Positions 32,100 through 43,330 of a stretch of 64,000 nucleotides of DNA are shown here, one piece after another. The stretch is from Taudactylus pleione. Lineage: Eukaryota > Chordata > Amphibia > Anura > Myobatrachidae. The translations under genes and the position numbers were made by a program. The stretch's first letter is position 1; each line of letters begins with the position of its first letter. The DNA lies in assembly GCA_031769625.1 (NCBI GenBank), contig JAUIMM010001597.1, positions 124,001 through 188,000 of the forward strand, in the 5' to 3' direction. Under the pieces are notes generated by a model that worked only from the letters and a program-made list of their open reading frames with translations, was not told the origin of the DNA and did not search any database.

Positions 32100-33747
32100 C
32101 AGTCAGGTGCATAAATATTGGGACATTGACAGAATTTTCATATTTTGGCCTCTATTCACCACCACAATGGCTTTGAAATGAAACAAACAAGATGTGCTTT
32201 ACCTGCAGACTTTCACATTTAATTTGAGGGAAATTACATCCAAATCAGGTGAACGGTGTAGGAATTACAACGGTTTCTATATGTGCCTCCCACTTTTTAA
32301 GGGGCCAAAAGTAATGGGACAAACTAAACAATCCTAAATCTAACTTTCACTTTTTTATACTTTGTTGCAAACCCTTTGCAGGCAATTACAGCCTGAAGTC
32401 TGGAACGCATAGACATCACCAGACGCTGGGTTTCATCCCTGGTGATGCTCTGCCAGGCCTCAACTGCAAATGTCTTCAGTTCCTGCTTGTTCTTGGGGCA
32501 TTTTCCCTTCAGTTTTGTCTTCATCAAGTGAAATGCATGCTCAATCGGTATCAGGTCAGGGGATTGACTTGGCCATTGCATAACAGTCCACTTTTTAGCC
32601 TTAAAAAACACTTTGGTTGCTTTTGCAGTATGCTTTGGGTCATTGTCCATCTGCACTGTGAAGCGCCGTCCAATGAGTTCTGAAGCATTTGACTGAATAT
32701 GAGCATATAATATTGCCCGAAACACTTCAGAATTCATTCTGCTGTTTTTGTCAGCAGTCACATCATCAATAAATAAAAGGGAACCAGTTCCATTGGCAGC
32801 CATACATGCCCACACCATGACACTACCACCACCATGCTTCACTGATGAGGTGGTATGTTTTGGATCATGAGCAGTTCCTTTCCTTCTCCATACTCTTCTC
32901 CCATCACTCTGGTACAAGTTGATCTTTGTCTCATCTGTCCATAGGATGTTGTTCCAGAACTGTAATGGCTTTATTAGATGTTGTTTGGCAAACTCTAATC
33001 TGGTCTTCCTGTTTTTGTGGCTCACCAATGGTTTACATCTTGTGGTGAACCCTCTATATCCACTCTTGTGAAGTCTTCTCTTAATTGTTGACTTTGACAC
33101 ATATACACCTACCTCCTGGAGAGTGTTCTTGATTTAGCCAACTGTTGTGAAGGGGTTTTTCTTCACCAGGGAAATTATTCTTCTGTCATCCACCACAGTT
33201 GTTTTCCGTGGTCTTCCGGGTCTTTTGGTGTTGCTGAGCTCTCCGATGCGTTCTTTCTTTTTAAGAATATTCCAAACAGTTGATTTGGCCACACCTAATG
33301 TTTTTGCTATCTCTCTGATGGGTTTGTTTTGATTTTTCAGCCTAATGATGGCTTGCTTCACTGATAGTGACAGCTCTTTGGATCTCCTATTGAGAGTCGA
33401 CAGCAACTGATTCCAAATGCAAATGTCACACCTAGAATCAACTCCAGACCTTTTACCTGCTTAATTGATAATTAAATAATGAGGGAATAGCCCACACCTG
33501 TCCATGAAATAGCTGTTGAGTTGATAGTCTCATTACTTTGGGCCCCTTAAAAAGTGGGAGGCACATATAGAAACCGTTGTAATTCCTACACCGTTCACCT
33601 GATTTGGATGTAATTACCCTCAAATTAAATGTGAAAGTCTGCAGTTAAAGCACATCTTGTTTGTTTAATTTCAAAGCCATTGTGGTGGTGGATAGAGGCC
33701 AAAATATGAAAATTCTGTCAATGTCCCAATATTTATGCACTTGACTG
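32100..33747 (-). mobile_element. Tc1/mariner transposon, 1648 bp
   Basis: Ends are CAGTCAGGTGCATAAATATT and its near-perfect inverse, flanked by TA dinucleotides (32098-32099 and 33748-33749), the target site of Tc1/mariner elements. The inverted repeats are long, about 217 bp each (32100-32316 and 33531-33747), and differ at only a few positions. One transposase gene lies between them on the minus strand. The element is nearly complete; only one nonsense codon is evident. Confidence 0.96.
32324..33406 (-). pseudogene. Tc1-type DD34E transposase, one internal stop
   Basis: 360 codons are readable. The N-terminal part has two helix-turn-helix-like regions (ELSLSVKQAIIRLKNQNKPI and IAKTLGVAKSTVWNIL) joined by the GRPRK hook. 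A TAA at 33134-33136 ends this part; the frame then continues with NTLQEVGVYVSKSTIKRRLH. The catalytic domain has LWTDETKINL (first Asp), VQMDNDPKHTAKAT (second Asp) and SPDLIPIEHAF (Glu); 34 residues separate the second Asp and the Glu, so DD34E. The usual NPIENLW is IPIEHAF here, but the Glu is kept. Confidence 0.95.
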
Positions 33748-33784
33748 TATGTAGTAATATAGTTACTGTTACCTGGACTCTTGG

Positions 33785-34045
33785 CCACACCGGCTTCTAC
33801 CGTATACCAGCCACACCGGCTTCTACCGTATACCAGCCACACCGGCTTCTACCGTATACCAGCCACACTGGCTTCTACCGTATACCAGCCACACCGGCTT
33901 CTACCGTATACCAGCCACACCGGCTTCTACTGTATACCAGCCACATCGGCTTCTATCGTATACCAGCCACACCGGCATCACTCCCGGCCACACCGGCTTC
34001 TATACCGGCATCACTCCCGGCTACACCGGCTTCTATACCGGTTTC
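33785..34045. repeat. 26-bp minisatellite with degenerate end
   Basis: The unit CCACACCGGCTTCTACCGTA followed by TACCAG repeats about seven times to 33967, and degenerate ATCACTCCCGGCCACACCGG units continue to about 34045. The open frames through it (33735-34196, 33781-34083) are artefacts. It begins 38 bases after the Tc1 element. Confidence 0.92.
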
Positions 34046-34400
34046 TGATTTTTTTTTTCCTCTTCATATTCTTGCAACTATAAGAGTAATGAGAAGAGCT
34101 GAGTGTCAGAGCACAGAACGGGACCCTGAGGTCTCCCAGTCCTATATGATCTCAGAAGCAATTATAGAGACACATTACATATTAGTGTATGAATAAAATA
34201 ATATCTTCATATAAGGGGCGGATTAGGGGAGCAGGGGGCCTGTGTGCAGCCTCCTCTCTCTCACATTGTGCCAGAGGCTACTGCCCTGTGCCGGCATTTA
34301 TTTTGTGGGTGAATAGTGTATGTTTCTGTGGGTGTATTGAGAAACAATGATAATACAGGTACAGGGGAGATACCAGTGTCCACTGATATTAGTAACTTAC
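34046..34400. other. Non-coding; downstream intron of the candidate exon if that exon is real
   Basis: No gene is recognised. Contains GGGGCGGATTAGGGGAGCAG at 34216-34235, similar to hAT-like ends elsewhere in the window. On the minus strand, GTAAGTTACTAAT at 34400 downwards is a good splice donor. Confidence 0.4.
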
Positions 34401-34500
34401 CAGGTGTAAATGGCAAGGACCGCTATGCCCAGGATGCATGTTATGATGACAGCAGCGATCATGTATCCTAGTGGGTCCATCTTCTGCAGATTGTAGTGAG
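34401..34500 (-). CDS. Candidate host-gene exon encoding a membrane span
   Basis: On the minus strand a pyrimidine-rich tract ends TTCTTTCTTACACAG, then a 100-base open segment, then GTAAGTTACT, a consensus donor. With two bases completing a split codon at each side, the middle 96 bases encode 32 residues without stop: HYNLQKMDPLGYMIAAV followed by IITCILGIAVLAIYT. Residues from about Gly11 form a hydrophobic helix of about 20 residues, as in a single-pass membrane protein. The ATG in AAGATGGAC also fits a start-site consensus, so this could be a first coding exon. I do not recognise the protein. No repeat match in the window covers it. Confidence 0.55.
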
Positions 34501-34990
34501 CTGTGTAAGAAAGAATCAGGTTAGGTGATTATAGGGAAATAACCTTCATTCACTTTGTAGCCTTGTTACACATATCAGGGGCAAACGTGGGCTTTTATGC
34601 CTGATGTCTGCCGTTTTGGTGTATGACGTCTCAGGGGTGTGACTCCGTGTCCTGGACCCATTTTTTGTCACGCTGGGGGTGAGCCCAGCACTCCAGCTGC
34701 TGATAGGCTGCCTCCATGTACGTGGCATACACTCACCACTGCTCTACTGTGTCTCCACCAACCTTCCCACCCACAGGGGCACTGCTACCCGAGGGCAGGA
34801 CAATGGGACAATGCCCACCACAATCAGGATGGTTGGGGGTGTCCAATATCATGTATAGGAGCCGTCAGATATACCTGGTATATACCAATCGGGGAAGATA
34901 AACATCAGTGCAGGGTAAGCAGGGAATTGTACAGGTACAACGGCTGCTCCCTGTGTTTTCCATCTCATATCTCTATATCAGTCAGACCAA
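34501..34990. other. Non-coding; upstream intron if the candidate exon is real
   Basis: No repeat I recognise and no convincing coding frame. Short open frames on both strands lack domain features. Confidence 0.4.
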
Positions 34991-35776
34991 GGGCCGTATT
35001 CAATTAGTTTCCCATCCACGAGAAACTTTTTCTTGCGCGCTCTCGATTTACTCCGTATTCAATTGCCAAATAGGCGAAAACGGGACCCGGCGAATGTGAA
35101 CCAGGCGAAAAGTGCAGGATGAATTGGGGGAATCACTCTGTACCCCTGAATAATATGGGCTGACTTCGGAAATCATTATGGTGGATTAGTATTGGCCCTA
35201 ATTGAACTAGTTAGGGTACTTAGTGGTGGTAATTGCTTGGTAAAAGTGGTGAAGATTGGCATGAAGCAGTGGTGTTGGAGCATATAAGTTGTCCCATCAA
35301 AGTTAAGGTGCCTGAAAATGGTTATAGCATATTGTAATGTCTCTAAAGTGGTTTTAGGAAAAATGAAATTCCTCCGTCATACAAGCACCTGCAATCCCAA
35401 AAACACCTTGGCCCCTTCTTAGAGCACCCCAGAAGCTTATTTCGCTAGCTTTTGAAGTTGTCCCCCCACTTTTTTCATTTTCACCCTAAATTTCAAAGGC
35501 GGTTTTTGGGGGTGTTCCTGGATTATTTTATTTTTGGGGGTGAATTGTCCTTTGGGTGAGTGTACCAAGTGGTTTCCCCAACATCTGCACCCCAAAATAT
35601 AGAATTTGCCCTTTTCTGCTGCTAATCAGTGGAGAGAAAGCATCGCCTGTGTCAGTGCTCTGACTATTCGCATAGGGGGAAACGGACTGGAATTGAAGAC
35701 GAAGATACATTTTCAGGTGAAGTTTTTACCAAAAACCATGGGAAAACGGCTTTTCACTCAGAATTGAATACGGCCC
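34991..35776. mobile_element. Inverted-repeat element with GGGCCGTATTCAATT ends
   Basis: 786 bp with ends GGGCCGTATTCAATT and AATTGAATACGGCCC, flanked by CAA (34988-34990, 35777-35779). The GGGCC start and 3-bp duplication match the style of the palindrome-array and N elements, but the remaining sequence is different and AT-richer. No coding capacity. Confidence 0.85.
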
Positions 35777-35779
35777 CAA

Positions 35780-36361
35780 GTTGTTTATCGCCAGCGCAAA
35801 TAAAATAAATAGAAATGAGAAAATCTGCACAGCTGATATATAAGGGTCTGGGAGAAAATAGAAAAGATCTAGAAATAGAAAAGCTAAATCAGTGTTTATA
35901 GAAAAGATTAAATAATGAGCAATATCTCAGCTTTTACCAAGGGAAACTTTGACACGAGATTTATTTTGCTGTGACACGTCATTTGCAGGACGGATTTCCT
36001 CCTCCCCCTGCGGCGGCCCCCCAGCACTGATTAGTAGCCCCTGACAACTGAATCTTATGGTAATTCTGTGCCCTAGAATGTGGCGCAGTCGGTATGCTGG
36101 AGCGCATCCGCAGATTACAAACGTGCAAAGAAGGGAAGTGCGAGTGCAGAGACCAGCTGCAGCAGGGGCAGAGCATCACTCCCTCTGACACATGCACCGC
36201 TATGCTCTGCAGGAGGAGGGTTTAATGACAATGGGGTGAGATGTGATGTCAGTGGGGAGGAGGGGGAGGGTGGGTAATGATTGAAAGATGTATATCCACT
36301 GGGATGTGGGTGGGGGTAATACTTTAATGGGAACATATGGACACTGGGGGGTAGTAATGGA
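35780..36361. other. Non-coding stretch before the Penelope cluster
   Basis: Purine-rich A-rich sequence to 35900, then GC-richer to 36350. No gene or repeat recognised. The junction with Penelope copy A lies near 36361. Confidence 0.4.
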
Positions 36362-36899
36362 ACCGATGGTTCGCCATGCGTTCCTTAAATTGGCTTTGGG
36401 TTTTGCCCACATAGCATAACCCACAGGGACATGTCAATAGATAAATTACAAAGCGTGACGTACAAGTCAGGGGATAATTAATAGTGTACTTCTTTCCTGA
36501 ATGAGGATGGTTAAATGAATCTCCCACTGACATGGAGCTGCACGTTAGGCAACCCAAACAACGATAACATCCTACTTTTTGTGTTAAAAAATTAGTTTTA
36601 AGTGCTTTTTTCTTCAAAGGCGCTATATCATATTTAACTAGTTGGTCCCGTAAATTTCCTTCTCTTTTGCAGCTGGGCATCATTCTAGAATTAAATAACA
36701 ATGGTAGCTCTGAATCAGTATTTATCAGAGGCCATAGTTGTTTAGCCTTTTTTACCACCATTTTGGTTTTCGTGGTAAATGTGTTAACCCAAGGTATAGT
36801 ATGTTGCAATGAGTCCTTGTTTAATCTAGGTTTCAATGTATCAGCTCGTGGTATGGCTAAAATGTTTTGTTTTGTATCCTCCAATAGTTTTTTTATCAT
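36362..36899 (-). pseudogene. Penelope copy A, linker and truncated GIY-YIG endonuclease
   Basis: Frame starting MIKKLLEDTKQNILAIPRAD, then KQLWPLINTDSELPLLF, a cysteine cluster CYRCLGCLTCSSM and the GIY-YIG core LLTCPCGLCYVGKTQ with FKERMANHR. The copy breaks off right after MANHR, so the rest of the endonuclease (SAIRAALATG onward in copies B and D) is absent. Overlaps the RT frame by a +1 shift at a run of seven A. Confidence 0.9.
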
Positions 36900-38870
36900 A
36901 TCCCCTTAACTGAAATTTCTGTATCATCTTTTCCATATCAATATCCATCTGATGTTCATCACTAGTTATACGTTTAATGCGTAACATTTGGGAGTATGGT
37001 AACCCCTTGCGGAGTGCTAGAGGATGAAAGCTATCATTTCGCAACATGGTATTTCTATCAGTGGGTTTCACATATAAGGCAGTTGACAATATGCCATCCC
37101 TTAATGATATATTAACATTTAGAAATTGAATCATATGGGGACTGATTTTATAAGTAAGTTGAGCTGCATGTCCTGACCGGTTATGGGAATCCAACAATTC
37201 CCTCAATACATAATCGTCACCCTCCCAGACAATTAATAAATCATCGATAAATCGTAAATATATATTCAGATGACTCTGTATGGATGGGACTGTCCAAAAG
37301 AGTTGCTGCTCAACCAAATACATATACATGTTAGCGTAGGATGGGGCCACATTTGACCCCATCGCTACGCCCGCTAATTGAAGGTAAAATCGATTGTCAT
37401 ACAAAAAATTATTTTTACTCAATACCATTTCCAACAATTTTAGAAAAAAGTGGATATTGGGGCCTTTATAGTCTGTATTATCTTGGATTAACATCTGTAC
37501 TGCCTTCATACCATCATGGTGTGGTATGCTGGTATACAGACTGCTAATATCTGCACTACACAATAAGGTATTATTAGGAAACATTCCCTTAGTTTGCAAA
37601 ATATTGATCAAAGATGTAGTGTCCTTCACATAGGAAGGTATCTTTTGTACACACGGATTAAGGTAGCTATCTAGGTACACTGATACTTTTTGAAACAGTG
37701 ACCCCATGGCGGATATTATCGGTCGGCCTGGGGGACAAAGTAAATTTTTATGTACTTTCGGTACTGTGTAAAAGATGGGTACTTGAGGGTGTTCTACTAT
37801 CAGCGCTTGTTTTATTTCAAGTGAGATAATACCTTCATTAGCTGATTCCACAAGGAAAGTATCTAAATCTCGCTTGAAACTCTTAGTGGGGTCTTTAGAC
37901 AATAATTGATATATCATAGGATCATTAAGTTGTCTTAAACATTCAGTATCATAATTAGTAAGGTCCTGTACTACTACTGCCCCCCCTTATCCGCACTACG
38001 GATAACTATGTCAGTTCTGTTCTTTATATTCTTCAACGCTTGAACTTCGTCCCTAGATCAATTGTTGCTGAATTTGTAGGAAGTGTCCACCTTGGATCCC
38101 TCCTGTTCTAGCATCCGGGAGAATGTTTTGATTGAAGAACTGACTGATGTAGGGTCAAATTTAGATCTTGGTAATAATTTGACAAGCTGTGGGGGTATAG
38201 GGTCTTCTGTCTTAGTAGATACAGTGAGCTGTGATTTTCCAAAGTGTTCCTTTAAATGCAATCTAATTTGAACGTATCCAGTTTCCATTGGAATGGATCA
38301 TGCTGCTTTGTAGGTACAAAAGAAAGCCCTTTAGATAAAATATTTGTCTCAAGCGTTGTTAACGGTGTTTTAGATAGATGGAATACTAAGTCCGTCTGCC
38401 CCTGGGTGGGCGTCGAGCGGAGTTGCCTTTGATTTTGCCTGCCTCTCCGCGTCCTCTGCCCGGGCTTTTGTTTAGGGCTGCTCGTGTAGTGACCCCTAAA
38501 GGGTACACTTGTGTAGTAGAGCTTGATGGTAGCGTATCAGTATCGCTTAATGAAGTAGTAGAGTCGCCTCCATGTGGTTTATATTGCCGGCAATTTCTGT
38601 AAGAGTTTCTTCTTGGGCCTCCTGTTGCTGTAGAGTTTGCCCATTGATACACTCTGTGTTGTTGGTAATCTAATTGTACCTTACTGAATTTATCTCGTTT
38701 AAATTTAATCAGGTCTTTCTTGTATTGGTCCACTTGTGTTGTTAATTTCTCCAACCATTTAGTAGTGGGGTCCTGTGTCAGAATAGCTTTATTACTTGTC
38801 TAAATGTCACTATTTTTTCGTTTATGATGGTAAGCTCTCTGTTGGCCTCTTCAATTACTAATAGGACTAA
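36841..38870 (-). pseudogene. Penelope copy A, reverse transcriptase and upstream region
   Basis: RT motifs: FYTVPKVHKNLLCPPGRPII, SADISSLYTSIPHHDG, GVAMGSNVAPSYANMY and the catalytic LRFIDDLLIVWEG, followed by FLNVNISLRDG and KPTDRNTML. Upstream in other registers are RSKFDPTSVSSSIKTFSRML and the basic region WLEKLTTQVDQYKKDLIKF. A TGA near 38058 and loss of one C in the run at 37980-37986 break the frame upstream of the RT core. The coding region stops at the palindrome-array element. Confidence 0.9.
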
Positions 38871-39420
38871 GGCCCTCATTCAGAGCCGGACGCTCTGAGC
38901 AGAGCGCTCGCTCTGAATGAGGGCCGTCCTCCGTAAAAATGGAGCGTCCTCCTGGACGCTCGTATAGCTGTGGGTCACCACCCACAGCACATACGAGCGT
39001 GCAGGATGATGGTCGCGATGGTCTTGACCATCACGACCATCACCAGTGCGACCAGAAGCCTGTGGTCGGGGTTTTCGACCACAAGCCCTGGAGTGATTTT
39101 GGCTCTATCAGAGCCAAAATCACTCCTACTGACATCACTAGTGATGTCAGTGGGGCCGGCTTCTGACGGTAGGCGTTCTCTTGGGAACGCCTCCGTCTGT
39201 CAGGCACGCCCCCAGCACGCCCACCAAAGGGGGCGTGCTGTCAATCAACATCGACAGCACGCCCCCTTTGATCAGACACAACGAGCGAAGGAAAGTCCTT
39301 CGCTCGTCGCGTCTGGCGCATGCGCACGACGGAGCTCCCTCCATCGTGCGCATGCGCAGTGCACACCGTCGACCCACTTGCGAGCGGACAGCCGCTTGCG
39401 AGTGGGTCTGAATGAGGCCC
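38871..39420 (-). mobile_element. Palindrome-array element, copy H3, in Penelope copy A
   Basis: A 550-bp element with ends GGCCCTCATTCAGAGCC and GGGTCTGAATGAGGCCC, flanked by TAA (38868-38870 and 39421-39423). Ignoring it and one TAA gives a continuous Penelope frame (KCSMDLV followed by LLVIEEANRELTI). It contains the full hairpin series in minus orientation. Copy H4 occupies exactly the same target in Penelope copy B but is turned round. Confidence 0.92.
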
Positions 39421-39423
39421 TAA

Positions 39424-39679
39424 GTCCATAGAGCATTTATTTAATATCGCAATCCATTTGCGGAAAAAGGGTACACTGTATCGCCCTATCGTGGGCATGT
39501 TTTTGATTTGAAATCCATGTGGTATTACTTTCTCCCGATAATGGTCTGACAGCGTTATCCCATGATATAGGAAGTCAAATGGTATCCACTTCAGAATCTG
39601 TATAACTGAATTGCTCCTTATCGTCAACCTCCAATAGTTCCTGGACATGTAGACGTGCATCAGCGTCAGCTCCTGCCAT
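39424..39679 (-). pseudogene. Penelope copy A, N-terminal coding part
   Basis: Starts at the ATG at 39679 (AGADADARLHVQELLEVDDK in copy B). Compared with copy B about 75-80 bases are deleted between the words GTCAA and ATGGTATCC, which removes the segment with SNEDLFNERVKLKKKE and shifts the frame. The remainder reads FLYHGITLSDHYREKVIP and RYSVPFFRKWIAILNKC, then is interrupted by element H3. Function of this N-terminal region in Penelope elements is unknown. Confidence 0.82.
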
Positions 39680-39956
39680 CGATTTTATTGCAATTTCACA
39701 CCAATATAATTTGGTTTAAATAATCCTTGCTGTTAATAATATAAGAAAGTTACGACGATTCCTCTTAATCAGTCAATCCCTCTAAGGCATATAAGGTCAT
39801 TTATTATTTAAGATGAAGATACTGTGCCTTGAATCGGACATCTTCCACACCGGTGGTCTGTCCTAAATCAAATATATCTAGTCATCCGGCACTAGTATAT
39901 GTAAATAAAGTTCTTTGTGCTCCCGTGCCTTCCAAGGGTTATATGATAACCCAATA

Positions 39957-40364
39957 ATATCAGTGAATAATGGCGGCACTGGGAGACTTTGGTGAGTTTA
40001 AAATGATGCCTTTATTTCCTACGTTTCGGAAATGAATCCGTCGTCAGGGAAGCAGAGCTAATGAACACACACAAACATTTATACAAACATAGAGTATTAC
40101 CTGATTGCTGTCAGCTGCGGGACGCTGCCCTCCGACATCCGCCGTGAGATTCACCTACACGCTGTGTCCGGATCCCTCGGTGACGTCATCAGGGTGCACC
40201 CCGCGGCTAACCAATGAGGCTGTACACTGGTAGTCATAGCAACCCAATCTATGTTGGTAGCTGCCGATTACAACAAATTAAAAACAAATCAATTATTAAA
40301 TAACGGCATTTGGACATAATTAAAATTACATAATTATTCCCATAAATATTTATAGATTAATATT
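39957..40364 (-). repeat. Penelope family 1 terminal repeat (pLTR), shared by copies A and B
   Basis: About 408 bp, the same sequence as 48462-48868 and, in reverse complement, 50817-51222. It lies between the end of copy B and the start of copy A, so it serves as 3' terminus of one and 5' terminus of the other. On the minus strand, 40049 to 40021, it carries CCTGACGACGGATTC and TTTCCGAAACGT, a hammerhead-like core. It contains TGACGTCA-like words and the presumed promoter. Confidence 0.85.
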
Positions 40365-40425
40365 CATAATAAACCAAATATAATGCAAAATACTATGACA
40401 CGCTGAACATATTAGGGTATAAATC

Positions 40426-41205
40426 CTATAGAAAACATTGCAATCCTAAATTCTCGTTCAACCCTTTCGGGGCTATCGTGTTTAATTTAAATATCCATCT
40501 ACATTCAAGTTTCAAAAGCATTTTATTGATATCGCCCCCCCTGATGTTATTTGGGATATGGTCAATAATTTTCGATCTGATGCTGGCCACACTATGTTTA
40601 GCAATTATGCAATGGCGTTCAACTGGTTGATCACTACTGCCAGTGGCTAATGCAGCCCTTATGGCAGACCGATGGTTCGCCATGCGTTCCTTAAATTGGC
40701 TTTGGGTTTTGCCCACATAGCATAACCCACAGGGACATGTCAATAGATAAATTACAAAGCGTGATGTACAAGTCAGGGGATAATTAATAGTGTACTTCTT
40801 TCCTGAATGAGGATGGTTAAATGAATCTCCCACTGACATGGAGCTGCACGTTAGGGAACCCAAACAATGATAACATCCTACTTTTTGTGTTAAAAAATTA
40901 GTTTTAAGTGCTTTTTTCTTCAAAGGCGCTATATCGTATTTAACTAGTTGGTCCCGTAAATTTGGTCCTCTTTAGTAGCTGGGCATCATTCTAGAATTAA
41001 ATAACAATGGTAGCTCTGAATCAGTATTTATCAGAGGCCATAGTTGTTTAGCCTTTTTTACCACCATTTTGGTTTTCGTGGTAAATGTGTTAACCCAAGA
41101 TATAGTATGTTGCAATGAGTCCTTGTTTAATCTAGGTTTCAATGTATCAGCTCGTGGTATGGCTAAACATTTTTGTTTTGTATCCTCCAATAGCTTTTTT
41201 GTCAT
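40426..41205 (-). pseudogene. Penelope copy B, linker and GIY-YIG endonuclease
   Basis: Begins MTKKLLEDTKQKCLAIPRAD. A TAG near 40972 breaks the frame. Then LKKKALKTNFLTQKVGCYHC, CSSMSVGDSFNHPHSG, the GIY-YIG core LLTCPCGLCYVGKTQ, catalytic-side FKERMANHRSAIRAALATG, and the C-terminus CRWIFKLNTIAPKGLNENLG. Complete to its stop at 40426, so it supplies the part missing in copy A. Confidence 0.92.
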
Positions 41206-41621
41206 ATCCCCTTAACAGATAATTTCTGTATCATCTGTTCCATATCAATATCCATCTGATGTTCATCACTGGTTATACGTTTAATGCGTAACATTTGGGA
41301 GTATGGTAACCCCTTGCGGAGTGCTAGAGGATGAAAGCTATCATTTCGCAACATGGTATTTCTATCACTGGGTTTCACATATAAGGCAGTTGACAATATG
41401 CCATCCCTTAATGATATATTAACATTTAGAAATTGAATCATATGGGGACTGATTTTATAAGTAAGTTGAGCTGCATGTCCTGACCGGTTATGGGAATCCA
41501 ACAATTCCCTCAATGCATAATCATCACCCTCCCAGACAATTAATAAATCATCGATAAATCGTAAATATATTTTCAGATGACTCTGTATGGATGGGAGTTG
41601 CTCAACCATATACATATACGT
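41206..41621 (-). pseudogene. Penelope copy B, C-terminal half of the reverse transcriptase
   Basis: Contains LKIYLRFIDDLLIVWEG, SHNRSGHAAQLTYKISPHM and LNVNISLRDGILS, then KPSDRNTMLRNDSFHPLALR. Ends in a frameshifted KLSVKGI. The upstream half of the RT lies on the other side of the hAT element, from 45757. A small deletion has removed the residues between EQ and LPSIQSHLKIY (compared with EQQLFWTVPSIQSH in copy D). Confidence 0.9.
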
Positions 41622-41629
41622 GTTAGCGT
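41622..41629. repeat. 8-bp target duplication, left, of the hAT element
   Basis: GTTAGCGT; the right copy at 45749-45756 is GTTAGTGT (one mismatch). The uninterrupted Penelope sequence (copy A, near 37335) has GTTAGCGTAGG, so GTTAGCGT is the original. Confidence 0.93.
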
Positions 41630-42246
41630 TAGGGTTGTGCACCAGCCACTTTTTGTGTTTTGGATCTGGATCTTTCTTCGTGTTTTGGATCTGGATTGGT
41701 TTTGCCAAAACCACCCTTCCGTGTTTTGGGTTCTGGGTTTTGTGTTTTGGATCTGTATTTTTTTTTAAAAAAAGCATAAAAACAGCTAAAATCACAGAAT
41801 TTGTGGGTTTTTATGCTCCTATTGAATTATTAACCTCAATTACCTTAATTTCCACTCATTTCCAGTCTATTCTGAACACCTCACAATATTGTTTTTATGG
41901 CCAAAAGGTTGCACCGAGGTAGCTGGATGACTATGCTAAGCGACACGAGTGGGCGGCACAAACACGTGGCCCATCTAGGAGTGACACTGCAGTGGCAGAC
42001 AGGATGGCAGTTTGAAAAACTAGGAACCAAACAGTAAATACTGCAAAGAAAAAAAAGAGGTGCAAGATGGAATTGTCCTTGGGCCCTCCCACCCACCCTT
42101 ATGGTTGTATAAATAGGACATGCACACTTTAACAAACCAATCATTTCAGCACCAGGGTCTGCCACAAGACTGTGGCTGAAATGATTGGTTCGTTTGGGCC
42201 CCCACAAAACAAGCTGGCAATTAATGTGTCCCTGCACAAACTGGAT

Positions 42247-43306
42247 CTATGGAGGCAAGATGTCGTCCTCATCCTCCTCATCCACCGATTCCTTGGATAA
42301 AACAGGAAAAGGGGATTTAGGTGTCCCTGGACTGCTTACAGTCTTACCCAAAGTTTCTGAACTTGACAGTAACTTTTTATGAATGCGCTGCAGGTGACGT
42401 ATAAGGGAGGATGTTCCTAGGTGGTTAACGTCCCTACCCCTACTTATTTCACCTTTACATATGGTACATATGGCAAGACAGTTGTTGTCCGGATTTGGAT
42501 AGAAATATTGCCAGACCAAAGACGTGGAATGTTTGGTCTTCTGCCCAGGCATGACCGTGATGGGCTTTTTCATCCCACGGACAACAACTGTCTCCCCCGG
42601 AGCCTGATTTAAACAAACCACATCACCATCAGAATCCTCCTCGCCAACTTCCTCCTCAGCGCCAGCTACACCAGTATCCTCATCCTGTTGTACTTCAACA
42701 GTGACATCTTCAATTTGCATATCAGCAAGTGGACTGTGGGTGCTCCTTTCAGCACTTGCAGGGGGCGTGCAAATGGTGGAAAGAGCCACCTCTTCCCGTC
42801 CAGTGCTGGGAAGGTCAGGCATCGCAACCGCCACCACACTTGGACTCTCCTTGGGGATTTGTGATATCTTCTTAGAACGCACAGTTCTTTGCTGTGCTTT
42901 TGCCAGCTTAACTCGTTTGATTTTTTTAGCGGGAGGAGGGCTTCCATCGTCATGTGAAGCTGAACCACTAGTCATGAACATACTAGTCATACTAGTATGA
43001 CACACACTAGTCATAGGGAAAGACCTTAGCCGTTCCTTGTCACTCCATGTCATAAATGGCATATTGGCAAGTTTACGTTTCTCTTCAGATGATTTAAATG
43101 GTTTTTTTTAAGGTCATTTTCCTGAACTTTGTCATTTGGGATTGTATGTGGTCTCTACTATGACATTGGGCATCGGCCTTGGCAGACAACGTTGATGGCA
43201 TGTTATCGTCTATGTCATGACTAGTGGCAGCAGCTTCAGCACTAGGAGGAAGTGGTTCTTGATCTTTCTCTATTTTATTTTTATCAGAGAAAGTTTGGTC
43301 CTCCAT
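42247..43306 (-). pseudogene. BED-type zinc-finger protein of the hAT element
   Basis: Start MEDQTFSDKNKIEKDQEP at 43306. A run of eight T (43102-43109) shifts the frame; with seven the reading would pass from MTLKK into the frame of MPFMTWSDKERLRSF. Acidic and low-complexity stretches (AEEEVGEEDSDGD) precede the finger: TSLVWQYFYPNPDNN, CTICKGEISRG, HLGTSSLIRHLQRIHKK, a CxxC plus HxxxxH BED finger with the upstream aromatic pair. BED fingers bind DNA and form the N-terminal part of many hAT transposases. The protein stops after DEEDEDDILPP, without catalytic domain. Confidence 0.85.
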
Positions 43307-43330
43307 TTATGTTATATCGATTTGATATAT

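Larger units (their letters stand above)
36362..40364 (-). mobile_element. Penelope-like element, family 1, copy A
   Basis: Minus-strand copy running from its terminal repeat (39957-40364) through the N-terminal region to the GIY-YIG domain, where it is cut at about 36362, so its 3' end is missing. It is joined head-to-tail to copy B at about 40365. A palindrome-array element (38871-39420) interrupts the N-terminal coding region. Nearly identical in sequence to copies B and D. Confidence 0.9.
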
